A stretch of 19,988 nucleotides of DNA. Origin: Amaricoccus sp047275745. GTDB lineage: Bacteria; Pseudomonadota; Alphaproteobacteria; Rhodobacterales; Rhodobacteraceae. Location: positions 1 to 19,988 of the forward strand of contig NZ_JBKQWU010000058.1 in assembly GCF_047275745.1 (NCBI RefSeq). The letters run 5' to 3'. Below are positions 6,333-14,249 of this stretch, piece after piece. Numbering within the stretch: position 1 is the first letter of the stretch; each line of letters begins with the position of its first letter. Both the position numbers and the translations under genes were made by a program. The notes beneath the pieces are model-generated. The model was not told the origin of the DNA. It did not search any database and saw only the letters and a list, made by a program, of their open reading frames with translations.

Positions 6333-7793
6333 TTACCGGTGCTGGAGGTGGCGGCCGGCGCGCGGCGGGACCGGAAAGGCGGGGCGGCGGTCGCGTCCGG
6401 GATCGGGCGGGGCGGTCGCACAGGAGGCGGCGCAGACCGCGAGGATGATCGCCCAGCGGATCGCGCCGGTCACGCCGAAGTCTGGCGAGGTCCCGATCAG
6501 CAGACCCATGACGAAGGTGGGGCCGATCGACCAGCGCGCGGCCTGCGCCATGCCGCGGGCAAAGGAGGAGACCCCGGCGCCGATCGGACGCAGGATGCTC
6601 TGGAGAACGAAGCCGTAATAGAGCAGCGCGCCGAGAAGGCCGGTGCTGGCGAAGACCGACACGGCCGCGTTCGACGCGCGCGTCGATCCGACGCCGACCC
6701 CGAGGAGATGGCTCGCAAGCCCGGCTTCGAGTGAGATTCGGGTCCAGAAGTTGCGCTCCTCGAAGGAGGAACTGTCGACCTTGTCGAAGATCAGCAAGTC
6801 GATCCGGGCCATGACCGGATCGAGGAGCCGCGGCGCGGCGATCAGCACGCCGGCGAGGGCGGCGATCGCGGCGACCACGGCGAGAAGCTCCGGCCCGACG
6901 CCGCTCCGCGCATGTCCGAGCCTTCCGAGATGTCCCGCCCGCCAGAGCCAGTCCACCCCGGCCAGGCCCGCCAGCACCGCGATGCCGAGATAGGCGGCGG
7001 AGGAGGTCGAGAGGATGGCGACGAGAAGCAGCATCGGGCAGAGCGCCAGCGCGGCGCGACGCCAGGGGCCCTCCGGGATCGCGTGGCGCATGAACCAGAG
7101 GAAAGTGAGGAAGCCGAGGCAGAGCGAGCCGTAGGCCGAGGCTTCCGGCGTCAGCCCGACGATGCGCTTCGCGCCGTCCAGCACGTCGTCGGTGAGCAGC
7201 GCATAGGTCGCGGTGCGGAACGGCGCCAGCAGCGGGGCGATCGGCAGGTACTGCGAGATCAGATCGAGAAAGCCGGTCAGGACCGTCACGCCCGCCCCCC
7301 AGACCCAGGCGCGGGCGAGGCTTCCGAGCGCTGCGGGCCGTCGCAGCGCATGGCTGAGGGCGAAGGTGAGAAAGACCGAGATCGTGAGATAGGCGAGCTG
7401 CGAGATGTTCTGCGGGCTCGGATGGAGAACCCCGATATCCGCGCCCCGCATCGGCACGATGGTGATCTGCCCGGCGAAGATGCGCGGCGCGAACAGGGTG
7501 ACGAGGACCGCGACCAGCCAGAAGAGGAAGAGAAGCTGCCCGCGGCGCGCGCTGAGCACCGACCCGGCGAGGAAGGGGAGGCCGCTCCTGTGGAGCAGGA
7601 ACTGCCGCAGGCAGATCAGCATCCCGGTCATGGTCGCGGGCAGCAGGGTCAACCCGGCGGCGACCTCGGTCGGCACCACGGAGAACGATCCGAAGGGCAG
7701 CGACAGGACCATGAGATAGAGCAGCACCGGACGCGGGGAGAACAGCCCCCATATCGCGAGCAGCCAGTAGATCAGGATGGGAAGAACGCTCAT
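6333..7793 (-). CDS. Wzy / O-antigen ligase-type polymerase
   Basis: This 486-residue protein is mostly hydrophobic, with about a dozen membrane helices and one larger periplasmic loop, as in Wzy polymerases and WaaL-type ligases. The signature region near residues 340-400 includes ERNFWTRISLEAG, LLGVGVGSTRASNAA and STGLLGALLYYGF. It matches the conserved arginine- and glycine-containing stretch of the O-antigen ligase domain. Only the pathway context separates polymerase from ligase: with a flippase and a priming enzyme in the same locus, polymerisation of repeat units in the periplasm is more likely. It is the first gene of the minus-strand series. Its ATG at 7793 overlaps the stop of a tiny frame, ATG ACC GGA TGA (7801-7790), which has its own AGGGAA site, suggesting coupled initiation. 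Confidence 0.85.
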   Translation of the reverse strand: MSVLPILIYWLLAIWGLFSPRPVLLYLMVLSLPFGSFSVVPTEVAAGLTLLPATMTGMLICLRQFLLHRSGLPFLAGSVLSARRGQLLFLFWLVAVLVTLFAPRIFAGQITIVPMRGADIGVLHPSPQNISQLAYLTISVFLTFALSHALRRPAALGSLARAWVWGAGVTVLTGFLDLISQYLPIAPLLAPFRTATYALLTDDVLDGAKRIVGLTPEASAYGSLCLGFLTFLWFMRHAIPEGPWRRAALALCPMLLLVAILSTSSAAYLGIAVLAGLAGVDWLWRAGHLGRLGHARSGVGPELLAVVAAIAALAGVLIAAPRLLDPVMARIDLLIFDKVDSSSFEERNFWTRISLEAGLASHLLGVGVGSTRASNAAVSVFASTGLLGALLYYGFVLQSILRPIGAGVSSFARGMAQAARWSIGPTFVMGLLIGTSPDFGVTGAIRWAIILAVCAASCATAPPDPGRDRRPAFPVPPRAGRHLQHR

Positions 7794-7801
7794 CCGGTCA
7801 T
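7790..7801 (-). promoter_or_regulatory. Three-codon leader frame overlapping the polymerase start
   Basis: AGGGAA, about 3-4 nt upstream, precedes ATG ACC GGA TGA. The TGA shares two bases with the polymerase start ATG. The strong ribosome-binding site is well placed for this mini-frame but about 12 nt from the polymerase ATG. Ribosomes may therefore load at the mini-frame and restart. This is seen in the sequence; the effect is inferred. Confidence 0.3.
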
Positions 7802-8052
7802 GCTTTCCCTGAAGCGGCGATCGGGCCGGTAAGGTTGGCGCGGGGGAGTCGGGAACTCGGGTCTTCGTCCAGGAGCTATGCCCACCTGGAGCGCGCGCGA
7901 ATTCCGTCTCGCGGTCCGGGACCGTTCGGAACCGGCCGGGCCGCGCGCGGACGATCGGGCGCGCGGCGAATGACGCGGGGCTTTCGGAAGCCGACCCTCA
8001 TGACTGAACCTCGGAACTCGTACACCGCCGGCGGGTCCGAGCCGGCATGGTC

Positions 8053-8081
8053 ATTGTGCACGCGCAAAACGATTATCGCAA
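8053..8081 (-). promoter_or_regulatory. Candidate sigma-70 promoter for the minus-strand polysaccharide genes
   Basis: On the minus strand, TTGCGA (8081-8076) and CACAAT (8058-8053) are separated by exactly 17 bp. Each matches 4 of 6 consensus positions. It would give a leader of roughly 250 nt before the polymerase gene. In GC-rich DNA this is suggestive only. Confidence 0.28.
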
Positions 8082-8171
8082 GGGCATCTTCTCGCGCGGG
8101 CGGAAAGTCTCCCATCGCGCGAGCGTGCCGCGCGTTCGCCCTGGTCGGCGCGCATCCGGGCGCGTCGGTTC

Positions 8172-8186
8172 CCGCGAATATCGCGG
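8172..8186. promoter_or_regulatory. Perfect inverted repeat, candidate operator
   Basis: CCGCGA and TCGCGG flank a 3-bp centre (ATA) midway between the divergent polymerase and GT4 genes. Short symmetric sites here could serve a regulator of both units. None can be named. Confidence 0.22.
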
Positions 8187-8321
8187 ACGCGCGAGTGGCC
8201 GCGCCCGGTTCGCACATGCGAAGGGTGGCTTGCATTCCAGTCATCCCGGGCGCTAACCTGCGTATCGGACTGGCCCGGGCCTGGCTCCGAAACCCGTCGG
8301 AGATCCGCCATCGCCGCGCCC

Positions 8322-8349
8322 TTTGGGCATCGCGCGTCACCTATATAAT
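8322..8349 (+). promoter_or_regulatory. Candidate promoter of the GT4 gene (perfect TATAAT)
   Basis: A consensus TATAAT at 8344-8349 stands out in very GC-rich DNA. TTTGGG at 8322-8327 gives a 16-bp spacer, and is a weak -35. Transcription would start near 8356, leaving only about 12 nt of leader before the ATG at 8368. Confidence 0.45.
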
Positions 8350-8367
8350 TCAGTATCTCGAGTACGA

Positions 8368-9465
8368 ATGCCCATGATCCGATCGCCGGAGATCCATCTG
8401 AACGGCCGGTTTCTCGCCGCGCCACAGACCGGAGTGCAGCGCGTCGCGCGCGAACTGATCGTCGCGCTTGACCGGCGACTGGCGGAGGACCCGTCCCCCG
8501 GCGTGGTCTGGCGGCTTCCGCATCCCCGCGGCGCGACACCGCCGCCGCTCGCGGTCATCGAGCCGAGGGTGATCGGCGGCGGTGGCGGGCTTCTCTGGGA
8601 GCAGGGCCCCCTCGGGTGGCATTCCCGCGGCGACCTGCTCATCAATCTCGCCAATACCGCGCCGCTCGCGCATCAGGCGTCGATCCTGATGATCCATGAC
8701 GCGCAGGTGCATGAGAGCCCCGGTTCCTACTCGCGCGCCTTCCGGAGCTGGTACCGGTTCATGCAACCGCGTGCCGCGCGCCGCGCGGTCCGACTCCTGA
8801 CGGTCAGCGGTTTCTCGGCGGGCGAGCTGGCGCGGTTCGGGATCGAGGGCGCGCGCCCGGCGGCGGTGGTTCCGAACGGCGTCGACCACATCCTGCGCGA
8901 GGCGGCCGACGCCAGCGTGCTCGATGAGCTCGATCTCGGCGGACGGCCCTTCGTGCTGAGCTTCGCCTCGGCGCAGGCGCACAAGAACAACCGGCTGCTG
9001 CTCGAAGCCTTCGGCGATCCGCGGCTCGCGGATCTCCGTCTGGTTCTGGTAGGGTCGAACCTGCCCGAAGGTGGGCCGCGGCCGCCCGGTCTGCGGCTGA
9101 CCGGCCGGATCGACGACCGCCGGCTCCGCGCGCTCTACGAGGCGGCGCTGGTCTTCGCCTTCCCGTCGCTGACGGAGGGTTTCGGCCTGCCGCCGGGCGA
9201 GGCGATGGCCTGCGGCGCGCCCGTGATCGCCGCCGCCGCCGGGGCGCTGCCCGAGTTCTACGAGGGCGCGGCGGTCATGCCGCTCGCGCAGGATCGCGAA
9301 GCGTGGATCGCGGCGATCCTGCGGATCAGGGATGACGCGGGATACCGCGGCGAACTCGCGGGGCTCGGTCGCGCCCGCGCGGCGACGCTCACCTGGGATG
9401 CCGCGGCCGCGCGGCTGCGACGCGTGATCGAGGAAGCGCGGGCGGAGATGATCGCCCGCCGCTGA
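8368..9465 (+). CDS. Family 4 (GT1-superfamily) glycosyltransferase
   Basis: This GT-B fold retaining glycosyltransferase has 365 residues and probably adds a sugar to the same polymer. The N-terminal half begins with the acceptor-domain motif TGVQRVARELI (21-31), common in this family. The C-terminal half carries VPNGVD (168-173), SFASAQAHKNNRLLLEAF (198-215) and the E-x7-E signature TEGFGLPPGEAM (269-280; E270 and E278). It ends near a TWDAAA segment (342-347). ATG 8368 is preferred over the in-frame ATG at 8323 because the candidate promoter at 8344-8349 lies between them. ATG 8374 is also possible, and no strong ribosome-binding site decides. The gene is transcribed apart from the minus-strand series and converges on oxyR, 26 bp away. 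Confidence 0.85.
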   Translation: MPMIRSPEIHLNGRFLAAPQTGVQRVARELIVALDRRLAEDPSPGVVWRLPHPRGATPPPLAVIEPRVIGGGGGLLWEQGPLGWHSRGDLLINLANTAPLAHQASILMIHDAQVHESPGSYSRAFRSWYRFMQPRAARRAVRLLTVSGFSAGELARFGIEGARPAAVVPNGVDHILREAADASVLDELDLGGRPFVLSFASAQAHKNNRLLLEAFGDPRLADLRLVLVGSNLPEGGPRPPGLRLTGRIDDRRLRALYEAALVFAFPSLTEGFGLPPGEAMACGAPVIAAAAGALPEFYEGAAVMPLAQDREAWIAAILRIRDDAGYRGELAGLGRARAATLTWDAAAARLRRVIEEARAEMIARR

Positions 9466-9499
9466 ACCGGGTGCCGGCCCGGGGCCGAGGTTCAGCGGC
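9458..9499. terminator. Bidirectional hairpin between the GT4 and oxyR genes
   Basis: GCCGCTGAACC at 9458-9468 is a perfect 11-bp inverted match to GGTTCAGCGGC at 9489-9499. The 20-nt loop is itself GC-rich and self-complementary. The arms contain the stop codons of both convergent genes. The hairpin would form in either transcript. No T-run follows, so it may act with Rho or protect 3' ends. Confidence 0.55.
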
Positions 9500-10424
9500 C
9501 GTCGATCGCGCCGCTTCGAAGCCCGCCGCGGCTTCTCCGCGGGTCGGCTCCGCGCAGCATCTGGGCGATCTCGGAGAGTCGCGGGGCGAGCGGACTGCTC
9601 CTGCGCCAGATCATCCCGACGGTGCGACGCGGCCTCGGCGCCGTGAGATGCACGACCGAGACATCCGCCGAGCGGGTCTCGGTCGGAACGGCCATTTCGG
9701 GAATGAGCGTGACGCCGATCCCGGCGCCGACCATCTGCACCAGCGTCGAGAGCGAACTGCCCTCCATCAGGTCCCGCGCCGCCATCGTCGAGGGATTGCA
9801 GAACGCCAGCGCCTGATCGCGGAAGCAGTGGCCCTCCTCCAGCAGCAGGAGCCGCATCTCGCGCAGCCCGTCGGAACTCGGCACCGGCTTGCCGGCGTCG
9901 CTGGCGGGGCGGACCAGCATGAATTCCTCGTCGAAGAGCGCCTCCTCGTGCAGCGCCGCCTCGGACACCGGAAGGGCGACGACGCCGAAGTCGAGGCGGC
10001 CCTCGCCGAGATCGCTGATCAGCCTCCGGGTGATGGTCTCGCGCGGGCGGATGTCGAGCTCGGGATTGCGCGCGCCGAGAAGCTTGATCAGGCCGGGAAG
10101 GAAGTAGGGCGCGATGGTCGGGATGACGCCGATCCTGAGCCGCCCGGTGAGCGCGCCGGGCGACGTGCGGACGAGATCGCCCAGTTCATCGACCGAGCGC
10201 AGGATCTCTCGCGCGCGCTCGGCCAGCGCCTCGCCGAGCCCGCTCAGCCGGACCCGGCGCGTCCCCCGCTCGATGAGCGGCGCGCCGAGCAGCGATTCCA
10301 GCTCCTTCATCTGCACCGAGAGCGCGGGCTGCGAGATGCCGCAGGCCTCGGCGGCGCGCCCGAAATGTCCGTGCCGCGACAGCGCCTCGAAATAGCGCAG
10401 GTGCTTCATCGTGATGCCGTTCAT
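9492..10424 (-). CDS. oxyR: OxyR, LysR-type hydrogen peroxide sensor/activator
   Basis: This LysR-family regulator of 310 residues has a winged helix-turn-helix at the N-terminus (HFGRAAEACGISQPALSVQM, about 20-39) and an effector domain from about 95. The segment LLLLEEGHCFRDQALAFC (192-209) places cysteines at 200 and 209, nine apart. This is the pair known as C199/C208 in E. coli, whose disulfide switches the protein to its active form. The position next to a divergent katG is the classic arrangement for this regulator and its target. The start at 10424 is the longer choice; an in-frame ATG at 10409 is equally plausible, since neither has a strong ribosome-binding site. OxyR is expected to activate katG and repress its own gene, an inference from the family. 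Confidence 0.93.
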   Translation of the reverse strand: MNGITMKHLRYFEALSRHGHFGRAAEACGISQPALSVQMKELESLLGAPLIERGTRRVRLSGLGEALAERAREILRSVDELGDLVRTSPGALTGRLRIGVIPTIAPYFLPGLIKLLGARNPELDIRPRETITRRLISDLGEGRLDFGVVALPVSEAALHEEALFDEEFMLVRPASDAGKPVPSSDGLREMRLLLLEEGHCFRDQALAFCNPSTMAARDLMEGSSLSTLVQMVGAGIGVTLIPEMAVPTETRSADVSVVHLTAPRPRRTVGMIWRRSSPLAPRLSEIAQMLRGADPRRSRGGLRSGAIDGR

Positions 10425-10462
10425 AGCTTCGGATTATCACGCCGATTAGAATTTCCAAATTC
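10423..10462. promoter_or_regulatory. Candidate OxyR operator in the oxyR-katG intergenic region
   Basis: ATAG (10423-10426) and TTAT (10434-10437), seven bases apart, match the ATAG-N7-CTAT OxyR half-site pair except at one base. Seven bases further begins an AT-rich zone containing GAATTT-CC-AAATTC (10449-10462), a perfect 6-bp inverted repeat. On the minus strand, GATAAT (10438-10433) and TCTAAT (10450-10445) could be -10 boxes for oxyR and overlap these sites, consistent with autorepression. No clear katG promoter was identified. Confidence 0.4.
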
Positions 10463-10602
10463 CTTTTATGAAAGCGATGCGCTAAGCAACCTTCGTTCTC
10501 GACGCGGAATAACCTCGGGCAAGGCGAAGACTCCGCCCCCCGGGGTCGGATGCCGCGGCCCGCTTGGCTCCTTGGCCAATGAACCAGCAGAGGAGAGCCG
10601 TC

Positions 10603-12780
10603 ATGGACGGAAACGACATCGAAACCGGCGCGAAATGCCCAGTCATGCACGGCGGGAACACCGCCATGGGCGCCAGCGTGATGAAATGGTGGCCGAATGC
10701 GCTCAACCTGGACATCCTGCACCAGCATGACACCAAGTCGAATCCGCTGGGGGCGGATTTCAACTATCGCGAGGAAGTGAAGACGCTCGATGTCGAGGCG
10801 CTGAAGGCCGATCTGCGCGCGCTCATGACCGAGAGCCAGGACTGGTGGCCGGCGGACTGGGGCAGCTATGTCGGCATGTTCGTCCGCGTCGCCTGGCACG
10901 CGGCCGGCTCCTACCGTCTCGCGGATGGCCGGGGCGGCGGCGGGACCGGCAACCAGCGCTTCGCGCCGATCAATTCCTGGCCGGACAACGCCAACACCGA
11001 CAAGGGCCGGCGCCTGCTCTGGCCGATCAAGAAGAAATACGGCAACAAGATCTCCTGGGCCGATCTCATCATCCTCTCCGGCACCGTCGCCTACGAGGTC
11101 GCGGGGCTCAAGACCTTCGGCTTCGGCTTCGGGCGCGAGGATATCTGGCATCCGGAGAAGGACACCTACTGGGGCGCCGAGAAGGAATGGCTCGCGCCGT
11201 CCGACAACCGCTATGGCGATGTCTCGAAGCCCGAGACGATGGAAAACCCGCTCGCGGCCGTGCAGATGGGCCTCATCTACGTGAACCCCGAGGGGGTTAA
11301 CGGCCAGTCCGATCCGATGCGGACCGCGGCGCAGGTGCGCGAGACCTTCGCGCGCATGGCGATGAACGACGAGGAAACCGCGGCGCTGACCGCCGGCGGC
11401 CATACCGTCGGCAAATGCCATGGCAACGGCGATCCGGCGAACCTCAGCCCCGTTCCCGAAGCCGCCGGTCCCGAGTTTCAGGGTGTCGGCTGGGTGAACA
11501 CCAAGGGCCGGGGTGTTGGCCGTGATACGGTCGTGAGCGGCATCGAGGGCGCCTGGACCTCCAACCCGACCCAGTGGGACATGGGCTGGTTCGACATGCT
11601 CTTCGGCTATGAGTGGGAGCTGAAAAAGAGCCCCGCCGGTGCCAATCAGTGGGAGCCGGTCGATATCAGGGAAGAGGACATGCCGGTCGATGTGGAGGAC
11701 CCCTCGATCCGCCGCGTGCCGATCATGACCGACGCCGACATGGCGATGAAGGTCGACCCGATCTATAACGAGATCTGCCAGAAGTTCCGCGCGGACCCTC
11801 AGTATTTCGCCGACACCTTCGCGCGGGCCTGGTTCAAGCTCACCCACCGCGACATGGGGCCGAAGGTCCGCTATCTCGGCCCGGACGTGCCGGCCGAGGA
11901 TCTGATCTGGCAGGACCCGGTTCCGGCAGGTTCGACCGATTACGACGTGGCCGCGGTCAAGGCGAAGATCGCCGATTCCGGGCTTTCGATGGCTGACATG
12001 GTCTCGACCGCCTGGGACAGCGCCCGCACCTATCGCGGCTCCGACATGCGCGGCGGCGCCAATGGCGCGCGCATCCGCCTCGCCCCGCAGAAGGACTGGG
12101 AGGCGAACGAACCCGAGCGGCTGGCAAGGGTCCTCTCGGTGCTGGAGCCGATCGCGGCGGAGAGCGGCGCGTCGATCGCCGATGTGATCGTGCTCGCGGG
12201 CAATGTCGCGATCGAGCAGGCGGCGAAGGCCGCGGGCTTCGATGTCGAGGTGCCCTTCGCTCCGGGCCGGGGCGATGCGACGGACGAGACGACCGACGCG
12301 GAATCCTTCGACGTGCTCGAGCCGCTCGCCGACGGCTACCGCAACTTCCAGAAGCAGGAATATGTGGTCAGCCCCGAGGAACTCCTCCTCGACCGGACGC
12401 AGCTTCTGGGCCTCACCGCCCCGGAGATGACCGTCCTCGTCGGCGGCATGCGCGCACTCGGAACCAACCACGGCGGCACGAAGCATGGTGTGTTCACCGA
12501 CCGCGAAGGCGCGCTCACGAGCGATTTCTTCGTCAACCTGACCGATATGGCGAACAGCTGGGTGCCGGTCGGAGACGGTCTCTACGAGATCCGCGACCGC
12601 GCCTCGGGGCAGGCGAAATGGACCGCGTCGCGCGTCGATCTGGTGTTCGGCTCGAACTCGATCCTGCGCTCCTACGCCGAGGTCTACGCCCAGGACGACA
12701 ACGCGGAGAAGTTCGTGCGGGACTTCGTCGCGGCCTGGGCCAAGGTGATGAACGCCGGTCGTTTCGATCTCAAGGCGTGA
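10603..12780 (+). CDS. katG: KatG, bifunctional catalase-peroxidase
   Basis: This class I haem peroxidase breaks down hydrogen peroxide and oxidises small donors; the active form is usually a dimer or tetramer in the cytoplasm. The 725-residue length is normal and covers both halves of the duplicated fold. In the N-terminal catalytic half, FVRVAWHAAGSYR supplies the distal R95, W98 and H99. Y226 (MGLIYVNPEG) and M252 (ARMAMND) complete the W-Y-M crosslink needed for catalase activity. GGHTVGKCHG supplies the proximal haem ligand H267. The spacing of Y226, M252 and H267 agrees with known KatG proteins. The ATG at 10603 is chosen because AGGAG at 10591-10595 lies 7 nt upstream; an in-frame ATG at 10564 does not have one. 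It is divergent from oxyR and probably under its control. Confidence 0.97.
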   Translation: MDGNDIETGAKCPVMHGGNTAMGASVMKWWPNALNLDILHQHDTKSNPLGADFNYREEVKTLDVEALKADLRALMTESQDWWPADWGSYVGMFVRVAWHAAGSYRLADGRGGGGTGNQRFAPINSWPDNANTDKGRRLLWPIKKKYGNKISWADLIILSGTVAYEVAGLKTFGFGFGREDIWHPEKDTYWGAEKEWLAPSDNRYGDVSKPETMENPLAAVQMGLIYVNPEGVNGQSDPMRTAAQVRETFARMAMNDEETAALTAGGHTVGKCHGNGDPANLSPVPEAAGPEFQGVGWVNTKGRGVGRDTVVSGIEGAWTSNPTQWDMGWFDMLFGYEWELKKSPAGANQWEPVDIREEDMPVDVEDPSIRRVPIMTDADMAMKVDPIYNEICQKFRADPQYFADTFARAWFKLTHRDMGPKVRYLGPDVPAEDLIWQDPVPAGSTDYDVAAVKAKIADSGLSMADMVSTAWDSARTYRGSDMRGGANGARIRLAPQKDWEANEPERLARVLSVLEPIAAESGASIADVIVLAGNVAIEQAAKAAGFDVEVPFAPGRGDATDETTDAESFDVLEPLADGYRNFQKQEYVVSPEELLLDRTQLLGLTAPEMTVLVGGMRALGTNHGGTKHGVFTDREGALTSDFFVNLTDMANSWVPVGDGLYEIRDRASGQAKWTASRVDLVFGSNSILRSYAEVYAQDDNAEKFVRDFVAAWAKVMNAGRFDLKA

Positions 12781-12789
12781 TCCACCCCC

Positions 12790-12813
12790 GCCGTCCCCCG
12801 GTCCGGGGGCGGC
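12790..12813 (+). terminator. Strong GC hairpin after katG
   Basis: GCCG-T-CCCCCG, a GTC loop and CGGGGG-CGGC begin 9 bp after the katG stop. The stem has about ten G-C pairs with one bulged T. It is not followed by a T-run, so it is either a Rho-assisted stop or a 3'-end protecting structure. Confidence 0.45.
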
Positions 12814-12976
12814 GACTTCCCGCCCGGGGCCGCGCGACGATCCCGGGCGCGCTTCTCGCGATCGCGCCTCCGGCTGGCCGGCGAGGCCACTCGGGACGTA
12901 TCGAGCTGACACATGGAATTGAGTTGCTGCGGCGCAATACCGCGGGCAAGCTTGTGTCACGGCCGAGGGGCTGCTC

Positions 12977-13017
12977 AAATCACCGGCCCGGATCGTGGGC
13001 CCAAATCATCGGCCCGG
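12977..13017. promoter_or_regulatory. Imperfect direct repeat just upstream of the efflux operon
   Basis: AAATCACCGGCCCGG (12977-12991) and AAATCATCGGCCCGG (13003-13017) match at 14 of 15 positions and are 26 bp apart, ending about 14 bp before the adaptor start. The second copy overlaps the ribosome-binding site GGGAG (13016-13020). Such a pair could bind a repressor of the pump genes. No regulator gene lies beside this operon in the window. Confidence 0.3.
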
Positions 13018-13030
13018 GAGAATCTGAGTG

Positions 13031-14249
13031 ATGCGGATGGCGCGGTTCATCCTTGCGATCCTGCTGCTGGGAGGAGCGAGCCTCGGCGGTTACTTCCTCG
13101 CCAGCGACATGCTCGCGGCGACGGCGCCCGACGCGGAGGTAGCACCCGGTGACGCCCGCGGAGCGCTCATCGTCGAGACCGAACCGGCACGCATCCTGAC
13201 CTTCGCGGAGACCGTCGAGGCGGTTGGGACCACACGCGCCCGCCAATCGGTCGCCCTGCATCCCGCCGCCGCCGGCCGCGTGGCCGAGATCGGTTTCGCC
13301 GCGAGGGACCGGGTGGCCGCGGGCGATGTCCTGCTGCGTCTCGACGACGCGGCGGCGCGGGCGGGCCTCGCCGCCGCCGAGGCGACACTCGCCGAGATGC
13401 GCGCCGGCTTCGAGCGGCAGCGGCGGCTCGCCGAGACCGGCACCGCGGCCGAGGTCGCGCTGGAAGCGGCGCGCGCGGCGCTTCAGCGCGCGGAGGCGGA
13501 GCGCGACATGGCGGCCAACACGCTCGAGGACCGCGTGATCCGCGCGCCCTTCGGCGGGGTACTCGGGTTGAGCGATCTGGCGCTTGGCCAATGGGTCGAC
13601 AATACGACGCCGGTGACGACGCTCGATGATCTCTCCGTCGTCGAAGTGGCCTTCAGCGTTCCCGAACAGCATCTCGCCCGGNCTCGGGTTGAGCGATCTG
13701 GCGCTTGGCCAATGGGTCGACAATACGACGCCGGTGACGACGCTCGATGATCTCTCCGTCGTCGAAGTGGCCTTCAGCGTTCCCGAACAGCATCTCGCCC
13801 GGCTCGCTCCCGGCCAGGCGGCCCGGCTGGCCTCGCCGGCCTATCCGGGCGAGCCCTTCCTCGGCCGGATCAGCGCGATCGATACCCGCGTCGATCAGAC
13901 CACGCGGTCGATCGCCTTGCGCGCCGAGGTGCCGAACGGCGACGGACGGCTCGCGGGGGGCATGTTCATGCGCGTCTCCCTGGTTCTCGCCGAGCAGGAG
14001 ACCGCCGCCGTGCCCGAACGCGCCCTGACCGTCTCCGGGGATCAGGCGTTCATCTATGTCGCGCGCGACGGGATCGCGCGCCGCGTCGATGTCGTGACCG
14101 GGGCGCAGCGTGGCGAGATGATCGGCGTGACGAGCGACCTGCCCGAAGGCGCGGCGGTGATCGTCAGCAATCTGCATTCCGTCCGTGACGGGACCGAGGT
14201 CGAAGCCACCACGGCCCGCCGGGCCTCCGCCGCGGGGCCGGGCGAATGA
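13031..14249 (+). CDS. RND efflux periplasmic adaptor (membrane fusion protein), frame split by an assembly duplication
   Basis: Adaptors of this family link an inner-membrane RND pump to an outer-membrane channel. As printed, the frame breaks at the single N (13682). Bases 13562-13681 and 13683-13802 are identical, and removing 121 bp gives one continuous 365-residue protein. That protein has an N-terminal hydrophobic anchor or signal (5-22), two lipoyl half-motifs (about 74-107 and 168-200), an alanine-rich helical hairpin between them (108-165), then the beta-barrel and membrane-proximal domains (about 205-345). Length is in the normal range for short MFPs. The start is ATG 13031 or GTG 13028; GGGAG at 13016-13020 serves either. 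Its stop overlaps the pump start (ATGA), so the two are translationally coupled. The intact gene is inferred; a real duplication would make it a pseudogene. Confidence 0.85.
13562..13802. repeat. Exact 120-bp tandem duplication around a single N
   Basis: The 120 bases at 13562-13681 recur without change at 13683-13802, separated only by the N at 13682. A period of 121 is not divisible by three and breaks an otherwise perfect reading frame. The pattern is what an unmerged overlap between two contigs leaves in a scaffold, and is more likely an artefact than biology. Confidence 0.9.

Larger units (their letters stand above)
7802..8367. other. Divergent intergenic region between polymerase and GT4 genes
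   Basis: No recognisable protein appears on either strand, although GC-rich open frames cross it. It should hold the promoters of both flanking units. Visible elements are a hairpin GGCTT-TCGG-AAGCC around 7979-7992, a 6-bp inverted repeat CCGCGA-ATA-TCGCGG at 8172-8186, a minus-strand promoter-like pair at 8053-8081, and a TATAAT box at 8344-8349. Confidence 0.5.

Noticed and set aside
7835..8377. Open frames on both strands of the polymerase-GT4 intergenic region
   Set aside because: No ribosome-binding site, no family motif and an arginine/alanine-rich translation. The region fits a divergent promoter region better.
10186..12978. 930-codon open frame on the minus strand
   Set aside because: It is antisense to katG and part of oxyR. 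Its composition (many H, R, E, G, A, V) is typical of shadow frames in GC-rich genes, and katG is unmistakable on the other strand.
13562..13802. Tandem duplication as a genuine gene-inactivating mutation
   Set aside because: The copies are identical, meet at an N and have a frame-breaking period whose removal restores a perfect adaptor gene. An assembly join is the simpler explanation.
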